Assembly (NCBI GenBank): GCA_031257215.1
Contig: JAIRPC010000144.1
Location: forward strand, 1-7,328
DNA from: Eubacteriales Family XIII. Incertae Sedis bacterium
GTDB lineage: Bacteria > Bacillota > Clostridia > Peptostreptococcales > Anaerovoracaceae
Length of the DNA: 7,328 bases
Reading direction: 5' to 3'
Shown here: positions 1-4,961 of the stretch, in pieces
How positions within the stretch are numbered: the stretch's first letter is position 1
Layout of the letters: every line of letters starts with the position of its first letter
The notes under the pieces: model-generated
Databases searched by the model: none
What the model was told of the DNA's origin: nothing
The model's input: the letters and a program-made list of their open reading frames with translations, nothing else
Position numbers and translations under genes: made by a program

Positions 1-206
1 TGGATCGTGGCGTGGCAACATGCCTGCCCATTAGAAAATGACAATGACGGGGAAACCGTAATCACATTTGCCCAACGCACCGATGCATCCAGTGGGTTTA
101 TCTCCAAAACGGTGCTTTCCCCTTCGTCCGCAAAGACCTGCGTTGCAAGGCAGCTGTTCAACAGCAAAACACTGACGATAACTCCTGTAAGAACCTTTTT
201 TCTCAT
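1..206 (-). CDS. Small secreted protein, N-terminal part (cut by window edge)
   Basis: The frame reads leftward from an ATG at 206-204 and stays open for 68 codons to the window edge, so only the N-terminus is present. The start is MRKKVLTGVIVSVLLLNSCL, a typical Sec signal peptide with three basic residues followed by a hydrophobic stretch. A good signal peptidase I site follows Ala26 (VFA, then DE). Cys19 is preceded by LNS, a poor lipobox, so a lipoprotein is possible but less likely. The exported part has SVRWANV, then an alternating Ser/Val/Leu stretch, then GQACCHATI. This resembles the small secreted Clostridial proteins with an R-W motif and a beta-rich body, whose function is unknown. 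A GAGGAG ribosome binding site lies about 8 nt upstream. A nearer ATG at 211-209 stops after two codons and was not chosen. The similarity is from memory of the pattern, not from a search. Confidence 0.72.
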   Translation of the reverse strand, partial: MRKKVLTGVIVSVLLLNSCLATQVFADEGESTVLEINPLDASVRWANVITVSPSLSFSNGQACCHATI

Positions 207-595
207 GCCATATTCTCCTCGATATTTCCTTAGCTCTAACTGCGGCTTTTGCCTTTATATATAATTAACGATCCAGGGCGGCGATTCACTACACCATTTC
301 GCGAATTTTTTTTTATGGATTTTGCCCGCATCAGATAAAGGCTTGGAAACAGCAAAAAAAAGCCTCTCGCGTAGCCACAAAGGCTCTGGCGAGAGGCGCG
401 ATAAGCGGGCGGTGGGACGGGCTCTATTCCCTCAATTGGACTGGGCATGAACACCGCGCATGCCCTCTCTTATCTACAATCTCAAAAACCCAGAATTATT
501 TTACACCGTGTTCGCCGCGTTTTTCGCCGCGGAGCAAGGCCGCCACAGCAAGGCGAAGCATGGGAGCGCCGATGCCTGTGCCGTGGCGCTGTTGC
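207..595. other. Gene-free stretch between the secreted protein and the TetR gene
   Basis: No convincing gene was found here on either strand. The short open frames crossing it overlap the terminator or have no ribosome binding site and low-complexity basic translations. It holds an AT-rich block (about 254-268) that could contain the -10 region of the secreted protein's promoter, although no clear -35 was found. It also holds a plus-strand T9 run at 306-314 without a strong hairpin before it, and the strong minus-strand terminator at 353-397. The part from 398 to 595 would be the 3' untranslated region of the TetR gene. It includes a 6-bp inverted repeat (565-570 with 585-590) without a following T run. 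Confidence 0.6.
353..397 (-). terminator. Intrinsic terminator for the TetR-family gene
   Basis: Read on the minus strand, a perfect 9-bp stem (389-397 with 362-370) encloses a second 4-bp stem (GGCT/AGCC, 382-385 with 373-376) and is followed at once by eight T residues (complement of the A run 353-361). This is a textbook rho-independent terminator. The only upstream gene in that direction is the TetR-family gene ending at 596, which leaves a 3' untranslated region of about 200 nt. It also insulates the secreted protein gene from TetR-gene transcription. Confidence 0.88.
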
Positions 596-1183
596 CTATC
601 GCCGATCAGGCTTCCCGAGCAGGCCGTATAGGAATAAACCCCTCACGCCTTTCTTGTAGCCACTGCCCTCCTTGTGAAAATCCGGCTGTTGAAGGATGGA
701 CATAGACGCCATCAAATAAGCCATTATCGCTTCGGTCGGAATGTCCGAGTCTATCGCGCCGTCCCGTTTCCCCGCCTCGATAAATTCATAGTACAGACGC
801 GTGGCCCGCTCTTTCACCGCCCCTTGGAATATCTGATGAAGCGTTTTGTCCTCCCATGCCTGTTCGTGGAAATGCGGCGCAACAGTTTCGGCTATGTCGT
901 TCTTGCTTTGCATGATGCGCCCCAGCTTGTCCGAAAACGGCAGGTCGCTTCTGATAATTTTCTCAAATTCACTAATGGCTTCCTCAATATATGAAACGAA
1001 CGCTTCGCTTGCCAAAGAGTTCTTGTCCCCAAAATAATTGTAGATGGACACCTGCGAAACGCCCGCGGACTTGGCGATTTCGCTGATGCCCACACGCGCT
1101 ACGCCGCGCTCCGAGAACAGCTCACGAGCCGCGCTGATTATTGCCCTCTTCTTTTTGTCCGTCCGCTTTTCATATCCGTTCAT
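596..1183 (-). CDS. TetR/AcrR-family transcriptional repressor
   Basis: A 195-residue protein, the usual TetR-family length. The N-terminal helix-turn-helix domain spans about residues 10-56: a helix around AIISAARELFSERGV, then ISEIAKSAGVSQVSIYNYFG with the family's recognition-helix pattern ending in Y-Y/N-Y-F, then K-x-S-L. The rest is a helical ligand-binding and dimerisation domain with no ligand-specific motif I can name. The ATG at 1183 has AGGTGAC just upstream (complement of 1187-1193). It is divergent from the alpha/beta hydrolase gene, and the gap holds two matching palindromes. The expected role, from family knowledge, is a repressor of the hydrolase gene and of itself, released by a small molecule that may be the hydrolase substrate or a related compound. 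Transcription ends at the hairpin at 353-397. The family assignment is secure; the inducer is unknown. Confidence 0.93.
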   Translation of the reverse strand: MNGYEKRTDKKKRAIISAARELFSERGVARVGISEIAKSAGVSQVSIYNYFGDKNSLASEAFVSYIEEAISEFEKIIRSDLPFSDKLGRIMQSKNDIAETVAPHFHEQAWEDKTLHQIFQGAVKERATRLYYEFIEAGKRDGAIDSDIPTEAIMAYLMASMSILQQPDFHKEGSGYKKGVRGLFLYGLLGKPDRR

Positions 1184-1211
1184 TTTGTCACCTGCTTAGA
1201 TATTATCACTG

Positions 1212-1241
1212 TTTTGAAATATTATCAATATTATTTCAAAA
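1212..1241. promoter_or_regulatory. Operator 1: 30-bp near-perfect palindrome
   Basis: The arms TTTTGAAATA (1212-1221) and TATTTCAAAA (1232-1241) are exact reverse complements. The 10-bp centre is also mostly symmetric, failing only at its outermost pair and its middle pair. It ends seven bases before the -35 hexamer of the hydrolase promoter and covers the likely extended -10 of the repressor's own promoter. That position suits repression of both genes by the adjacent TetR-family protein. Binding is inferred from symmetry, position and its similarity to operator 2. Confidence 0.82.
1219..1227 (-). promoter_or_regulatory. Possible extended -10 of the TetR-family gene promoter
   Basis: On the minus strand the bases read TGATAATAT, which fits the extended -10 pattern TGn followed by TAATAT. 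Initiation would fall near 1212, leaving a leader of about 29 nt before the ATG at 1183. It lies inside operator 1, which would give autorepression. A second identical TGATAATAT occurs at 1208-1200, but a start from it would fall on the ribosome binding site. No convincing -35 was found, so confidence is modest. Confidence 0.4.
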
Positions 1242-1247
1242 AAACTA

Positions 1248-1276
1248 TTGACAAAAAGCGCCGCCTGGCATATTAT
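1248..1276 (+). promoter_or_regulatory. Promoter of the alpha/beta hydrolase gene
   Basis: TTGACA (1248-1253), a 17-bp spacer and TATTAT (1271-1276) make a near-consensus sigma70/sigmaA promoter. Initiation is expected around 1283. It lies between operator 1 and operator 2, the latter overlapping the -10 and start. A strong promoter combined with two operators fits tight repression with high induced output. Confidence 0.85.
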
Positions 1277-1302
1277 GAAATTATGTTACTTATATTTCAA
1301 AA
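1273..1302. promoter_or_regulatory. Operator 2: second palindrome with the same geometry
   Basis: The left arm TTATGAAATT (1273-1282) and right arm TATTTCAAAA (1293-1302) repeat the operator 1 pattern. The right arm is identical to that of operator 1, and the left arm keeps TGAAAT. The key G-to-C distance is 21 bp in both copies (1216 to 1237, 1277 to 1298), and their centres are 61 bp apart. It overlaps most of the -10 element and the expected transcription start of the hydrolase gene and ends just before its ribosome binding site, so occupancy would block initiation directly. The weaker left arm suggests lower affinity than operator 1. Confidence 0.75.
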
Positions 1303-1322
1303 CTATTGAGGAGAACAATGCC

Positions 1323-2651
1323 ATGAAAGCCAATTTTAACGACAAGACGGTGGGCGGTTTCAACTACGAGCTTATTCGCGGGCTGTCCACCCAAGAAGCT
1401 GGCGCAGCGGAGCTTGGCGAATGCATTGAAACCATGGGCAGGATCAAGGAGAATGACTTTGAAAGCTGGACGGAGGAATGGGCAAAAACCGCTGGCTTCG
1501 CGGCGGAATACGCGGAGAGCCGCCTGAAACAGGGAGACAGAACCGCCGCGCGGAAAGCGTTCATGCGCGCCAGCAATTATTACCGAATGGCTGTTTTCTA
1601 TACGGTTCACACCGACCCGCGCCATAGAAGCCTGTGGCTGAAAAGCACGGAGGCCTTTCGCGGCATGACCGAGCTAATGGAGCATCCTGTCGAAAGGGTG
1701 GCCATCCCGTTCGAGGATGCCGTGTTGCCAGGTTATTTTGTTCCATCTGGAACGGAGGGCAGACCGACCCTTATCGCGATCGGCGGCTTTGACTCCACGA
1801 AAGAGGAAATATATTGCTGGCTGGGCCAGGCTGCGCATGACTATGGCTGGAACTGCCTGATTTTCGAGGGGCCGGGGCAATGGGGCGCACTCATGGAGAA
1901 TCCCGGGCTGGTATTTCGGCCTGACTATGAAAGGCCTGTTGGAGCGGCTGTCGATTATCTCATGACGCGAAACGACATTGACAACGGCAAGCTCGCTATC
2001 GTCGGATACTCAATGGGCGGGTACCTGTGCGTGAGAGGCGCGCTTGACCCCAGAATCAGGGCGTGTATTCCCAATACCCTAGTAGTCGACTGCGGCGCGT
2101 CCGCACGGGCCGGCATGAAAGGGATGGTGAAGAGCGAGGCTTTTGTGGACGGCGCGTTCAAGTTATTGTCAAAAATGAATGTTCCCGCACGCTGGGGCTT
2201 CAATCATTCTTCATGGGCGTTGGGCATAAGCACGGCAAGCGAATGGGTCAAGGCCTATGAGAAATTCACGTTGCTCGGTTATGAGGGCTTGCTGAAAGGG
2301 AAGTCTATGCTGTTCATGTTCAGCGAGGATGACATTGTGGATGCCGCCGCGCCCAGCCCCGATATTGTAACGGGCTTGCTCGACTATATTTCTTCGCTGG
2401 ACTGCGAGCGTTACGTGCGGCTTTTTACAAGGATAGAGGGGGCTTCAAGCCATTGCCAAATGGGAGGGCTGGCGTATGCCCACGCGACGATTTTTGGGTG
2501 GCTTGAACATGTATTCTACGGCAAGCCGCTCGCCGTGGGCGGCAACCCAAAAATGCGGGAGATGTTTGTGGACCTCTTCAAGAAGCATGGGAGCAAAGGG
2601 GCAGGGAGCAAGGCCGAAAGCCTAGCGCGGAACATCGCCTTTGTCGACTGA
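1323..2651 (+). CDS. Alpha/beta hydrolase, FrsA / pseudooxynicotine-hydrolase / Ayg1-like
   Basis: A 442-residue cytosolic hydrolase with no signal peptide. The N-terminal ~115 residues are helical (WAKTAGFAAEYAE, NYYRMAVFY), like the cap region of 2,6-dihydroxypseudooxynicotine hydrolase and fungal Ayg1. The alpha/beta core follows. It has an oxyanion-type GGFDS (154-158), EGPGQW (182-187) where relatives have D/E-GPGQG, the nucleophile elbow GYSMGG with Ser230, a likely acid at Asp336 or Asp337 (SEDDIVD), and His377 (SSHCQMGG), which completes the triad. Relatives cleave carbon-carbon or ester bonds in aromatic or polyketide compounds; the substrate here is unknown. I chose the ATG at 1323 because GAGGAG (1308-1313) lies 9 nt upstream. 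The same frame stays open back to a TTG at 1248, but that TTG is part of the -35 element. An ATG at 1318 is in another frame and stops at once. The gene is apparently controlled by the divergent TetR-family repressor, and its 3' end overlaps hypD tail-to-tail. Confidence 0.88.
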   Translation: MKANFNDKTVGGFNYELIRGLSTQEAGAAELGECIETMGRIKENDFESWTEEWAKTAGFAAEYAESRLKQGDRTAARKAFMRASNYYRMAVFYTVHTDPRHRSLWLKSTEAFRGMTELMEHPVERVAIPFEDAVLPGYFVPSGTEGRPTLIAIGGFDSTKEEIYCWLGQAAHDYGWNCLIFEGPGQWGALMENPGLVFRPDYERPVGAAVDYLMTRNDIDNGKLAIVGYSMGGYLCVRGALDPRIRACIPNTLVVDCGASARAGMKGMVKSEAFVDGAFKLLSKMNVPARWGFNHSSWALGISTASEWVKAYEKFTLLGYEGLLKGKSMLFMFSEDDIVDAAAPSPDIVTGLLDYISSLDCERYVRLFTRIEGASSHCQMGGLAYAHATIFGWLEHVFYGKPLAVGGNPKMREMFVDLFKKHGSKGAGSKAESLARNIAFVD

Positions 2652-3938
2652 GCCGAACGTATACCATATCCCGCAAGCGCCCTCGGCCGATACCATGCAG
2701 GGGCCCTGCGCGTTTTCGGGGGTGCATGATTTGCCGAACATTGGGCAGGCTTGCGGGTCTATGCGCCCTGTTATCACGTCCGCGCATTGGCAGCCCTTGG
2801 GTAGCGCCGCGTCATCAGTAAGGCTTCGGCTGCCCGCGTCGTATTCGATATAGCCTGGGCGCAGGTAAAGCCCCGAGCCAGATATCTCGCCAAGCCCCCT
2901 CCAGACCGCCGGGCCGCGCTCGAAATATTTGTCTACGATATCGCGGGCCTTGGCGTTGCCCTCCTCGCTGACGGCCTCGCCGTAGCGGTTGCTGACCTGA
3001 CCCGAGCCAGCTGCCGCGAGCCGCGCCAGCTCGTAGATGGCATGTACCAGGTGCGCTTCCTCGAACCCCGCCACGACGAAAGGCTTGCCGTATTTTCTCG
3101 CAAGGGGTTCATACACGTGGCTGCCCGTTATGACGCTGACATGCCCAGGGCAGAGAAACCCGTCGATAGCATAGCTCTCCCCGCCGCCAGCAGACAGCAC
3201 CCCCTCCGAGGATTCAGCACGTATACACCTGCCCGTATACGGCAGCCCCTCTAAATCTTCCCCTTCGGGGGGGGCAGGGTTGCGAAGCAACCCGTCGGAG
3301 GGGGGTAGCACCCCCCCCGAGGATTCAGTACGTATACACCATTCTATAGCGTTCGTCGCAGATTTCAGCGCGGTCAGCAGCCTGATATTCTTGATACTCC
3401 GCGCTATGATCTCGTCCATGAACAGAGCGTAGGCGGGCGCGGTCGTTTCAAAGCCGACGGCGGCGATCACAAACACCGTGCCAGGCTCGCGCTCCGCCAT
3501 CTTGATCGCGTCGAACGGCGAGTAGACCAGCTCGACGTGCGCACCGAACCCTTTCGCGCGTTCAAGGCTCACGGCCTGTGCGGCGGACGCCCTGGCATCG
3601 CCCGCCGCGCCGCCGCCTGCCCCCAACCCGCCACGCGGCGAAAACTCCCTCGACCCAGGCACTTTCAGCATATCGCCAAAGCTCACTAGCGCGAAGCCGG
3701 GCGTCAACGCATACTCCACGCATTTGTCGATATACGCCGTCGGCGTCACGCAGACAGGGCAGCCGGGCCCAGATATCAGCCTTATCCTCGGCGAGATGAC
3801 ACTCCTGATGCCGCTCTTGAAGATCCCCGCCGTATGCGTCCCGCAGACCTCCATCAAGCGCAGAGGCGGCCCGTCGTAGTTCTTCAAATAATTAAGTTTT
3901 TCCTGTAATTTTTCCATAATTGCTTTATTTTTCAACAC
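2622..3938 (-). CDS. hypD: HypD, [NiFe]-hydrogenase Fe(CN)2CO assembly protein, with two in-frame insertions
   Basis: HypD is the iron-sulfur partner of HypC on which the Fe(CN)2CO moiety of [NiFe]-hydrogenase is built. Clear family signatures occur in order: MEVCGTHT (29-36, Cys32), SGPGCPVCVTP (56-66), GFETTAP (162-168), CPGHVSVI (263-270), and a C-terminal cysteine cluster (Cys383, 385, 398, 405, 414, 422) within GCQC, CPMFGKSCTPEN and GPCMVSAEGAC. At 438 residues it is about 75-80 longer than usual HypD (about 360). The extra length sits at about residues 98-123 (Gly/Ala-rich) and about 203-255 (a repeat-derived segment), both between conserved blocks. The start is uncertain: GTG at 3938 has GGAGGG 14 nt upstream, while ATG at 3917 gives a more typical N-terminus but has no ribosome binding site. 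It lies 68 bp after the NUDIX gene and probably in its operon. All motif cysteines are intact, so the protein may work despite the insertions. Confidence 0.93.
   Translation of the reverse strand: MLKNKAIMEKLQEKLNYLKNYDGPPLRLMEVCGTHTAGIFKSGIRSVISPRIRLISGPGCPVCVTPTAYIDKCVEYALTPGFALVSFGDMLKVPGSREFSPRGGLGAGGGAAGDARASAAQAVSLERAKGFGAHVELVYSPFDAIKMAEREPGTVFVIAAVGFETTAPAYALFMDEIIARSIKNIRLLTALKSATNAIEWCIRTESSGGVLPPSDGLLRNPAPPEGEDLEGLPYTGRCIRAESSEGVLSAGGGESYAIDGFLCPGHVSVITGSHVYEPLARKYGKPFVVAGFEEAHLVHAIYELARLAAAGSGQVSNRYGEAVSEEGNAKARDIVDKYFERGPAVWRGLGEISGSGLYLRPGYIEYDAGSRSLTDDAALPKGCQCADVITGRIDPQACPMFGKSCTPENAQGPCMVSAEGACGIWYTFGSVDKGDVPR
3196..3340. repeat. Palindrome-rich repeat inside hypD with 34-bp direct repeats
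   Basis: Two 34-bp copies, 3196-3229 and 3307-3340, match at 32 positions and are exactly 111 bp (37 codons) apart, so both are read in the same frame as CIRTESSGGVL and CIRAESSEGVL. The DNA between them is rich in inverted repeats: GGGTTGC/GCAACCC with a 3-nt loop (3277-3293); CCCC/GGGG around TTC (3260-3270); and CCCCCTCCGA (3200-3209) with TCGGAGGGGG (3295-3304). GTATAC also occurs twice in 3221-3240. The segment falls where ordinary HypD has only a short loop before the GFLCPGHVS block. The look is that of a small interspersed palindromic element that entered a coding region in frame. Whether other copies exist in the genome cannot be seen here. Confidence 0.8.
3570..3647. repeat. GC-rich in-frame insertion in hypD (second site)
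   Basis: In most HypD proteins the block FGDMLKVPGS is followed within a few residues by a short S-L-x-x-A-K segment and then the VYSP motif. Here about 26 residues rich in Gly, Ala and Arg intervene (residues 98-123). The DNA holds a 7-bp inverted repeat CGCCGCG/CGCGGCG (3603-3609 with 3634-3640). The insertion reading rests on remembered family spacing; the exact ends are approximate. Confidence 0.5.
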
Positions 3939-4006
3939 CCCATGGGGAACAACCCTCCGTGAAGCACGGCAACCGCCAGACAGGGCAATAACGGATCAGG
4001 GGTTTG

Positions 4007-4681
4007 TCATTGCGGGCTTAGCAGCGACGCGCGCACCACCTCTGCAAACCTGCGCGTCAGCTGCGCGGTCAGCCCCCAGATGATGCGCTCCACGCCCGTG
4101 TTCGGCTCACGCCAAACGTAAATCGGCACGGTTGACTGGCCCTCGCGCCACGAATAGCCGTCCCTGAATTTTATCCGCTCGTAGGGGAAGCCATCCGCGA
4201 TAACCGGCGCCACCCTGTTTACGTAGACCTCTGGCTCGCCGTCCACGAAGAACGACAGCGGCACGAGGAACGTGTCCTTGACCTCGCCCCTGTTCGGCTC
4301 GGCGGCAAGCGCGCCCGCGTCTATCTCGCCCACGCATGAATATATGGTGAAGTTACTGTACGAAACTATGTAGTCGAACTGCCTGATGAGCCTGACCGCG
4401 CTCTCTGGGACGCAAAGCTCCTCGCAGGTCTCCCTGACCGCCGTCTGCTCAGGCGTTTCGCCGCGCTCCATCTTGCCGCCCGGGAACGCTATCTCGCCTG
4501 GCTGTTTTTTCAGCTCGTCCGCGCGCACCTCGTAGAGCAGGGAAAGCTCGCCGCCCGCTCCGCGCACTAGCGGAAGCATCACGGCCGAGTAGCCGTACCG
4601 CCCGATAGGCTTCGGCACATGCCCGCGCAACGCGCCCTCGATCCCGCCAATGGTCAATTTTTTCATTGCCGCCCCTGTCAC
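4007..4681 (-). CDS. NUDIX hydrolase, CoA-pyrophosphatase-like
   Basis: A 224-residue NUDIX protein. The NUDIX box runs from Gly69 to Val91: G-x5-E, x7, then R83-E-x-x-E87-E88, so the metal-binding glutamates are present, but the usual Gly near the end is Cys90. Just before it, LLYEVRADELKK...GEIAFPGG (48-69) matches the extra signature of CoA pyrophosphatases (NudL/YeaB type), which split CoA or its derivatives to 3',5'-ADP and phosphopantetheine. The GTG at 4681 overlaps the hypC stop by 4 nt (GTGA), indicating translational coupling. An internal ATG six codons in (4666) with AGGGGC upstream is an alternative start. Its place between hypC and hypD is unusual, and a housekeeping role carried along in the operon is as likely as a link to hydrogenase maturation. 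The family is certain; the CoA specificity is probable. Confidence 0.87.
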   Translation of the reverse strand: MTGAAMKKLTIGGIEGALRGHVPKPIGRYGYSAVMLPLVRGAGGELSLLYEVRADELKKQPGEIAFPGGKMERGETPEQTAVRETCEELCVPESAVRLIRQFDYIVSYSNFTIYSCVGEIDAGALAAEPNRGEVKDTFLVPLSFFVDGEPEVYVNRVAPVIADGFPYERIKFRDGYSWREGQSTVPIYVWREPNTGVERIIWGLTAQLTRRFAEVVRASLLSPQ

Positions 4682-4890
4682 AGCGTCCCCATATCCTTGA
4701 AGATTTCGAGTATCTCCATGGCCTTCGGCTCTGACATGGACTCGATCGCACAGCCCGCATGGACGAGCACATACTCGCCCGGCCGCGTATCGACAACGCC
4801 GACGTTCACATCCACGACGCTGCCCGCGAAGTCCACCCGAGCCATGCGCCCATCAATATCAATAACTTTCCCTGGGTACGCTACACACAT
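4678..4890 (-). CDS. hypC: HypC/HupF-family hydrogenase maturation chaperone
   Basis: A 70-residue protein of the size of HypC. The N-terminus MCVAYPGKV matches the family signature M-C-x-A-x-P-G-K-V. Removal of Met1 exposes Cys2, which in characterised HypC binds the Fe(CN)2CO iron together with HypD. GEYVLVHAGCAIESM (38-52) carries the conserved His44. The small beta-barrel (OB-like) part is residues 1-50, and a short helix (SEPKAMEILEIFKDM) ends the protein. Its partner hypD lies two genes downstream, separated by the NUDIX gene. The start is fixed by the Cys2 requirement, yet the 14 nt upstream hold no good ribosome binding site, so initiation may be weak or leaderless (see the possible promoter just upstream). 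No hydrogenase structural genes are in view. Confidence 0.95.
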   Translation of the reverse strand: MCVAYPGKVIDIDGRMARVDFAGSVVDVNVGVVDTRPGEYVLVHAGCAIESMSEPKAMEILEIFKDMGTL

Positions 4891-4896
4891 GCTATT

Positions 4897-4905
4897 ATTT
4901 TACCA
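4897..4905 (-). promoter_or_regulatory. Possible extended -10 just upstream of hypC
   Basis: On the minus strand TGGTAAAAT fits the extended -10 pattern, with only six bases between it and the hypC ATG. Initiation from it would give a leaderless or nearly leaderless hypC message, which would agree with the missing ribosome binding site. No good -35 is present (TTGCCC at 4927-4922 gives a 19-bp spacer). It could equally be chance AT-rich sequence in the 71-bp gap. Confidence 0.3.
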
Positions 4906-4961
4906 TAATTGTTGGGCGCAGGGGCAAATATCATAAGCCACGTGCCCGCATTGCGCCGCCG

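Noticed and set aside
298..314. Plus-strand terminator ending in T9
   Set aside because: Only a 4-bp stem or the short palindrome TTCGCGAA precedes the T run, and no plus-strand gene lies upstream.
236..454. 72-codon minus-strand open frame downstream of the TetR gene
   Set aside because: It spans the strong terminator, has no ribosome binding site and its translation resembles no protein; treated as chance.
565..590. 6-bp inverted repeat after the TetR stop as a terminator
   Set aside because: No T run follows on the minus strand and the 14-nt loop is long; the hairpin at 353-397 is far better.
447..705. Two overlapping plus-strand open frames of 70 and 81 codons
   Set aside because: They run antisense into the 3' end of the TetR gene, with Arg/Pro-rich translations and no promoter or ribosome binding site.
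1248..1322. In-frame TTG extension of the hydrolase (25 extra residues)
   Set aside because: The TTG is part of the -35 hexamer of the gene's own promoter, upstream of the transcription start, and the ATG at 1323 has a good ribosome binding site.
3196..3340. CRISPR array from the repeated 34-bp unit
   Set aside because: Only two copies, the intervening 77 bp is palindromic and GC-rich, the whole lies inside an open hypD frame, and no cas genes are present.
4449..4796. 115-codon minus-strand frame across the hypC/NUDIX junction
   Set aside because: Out-of-frame shadow; both true proteins in the region have intact family motifs and need no frameshift.
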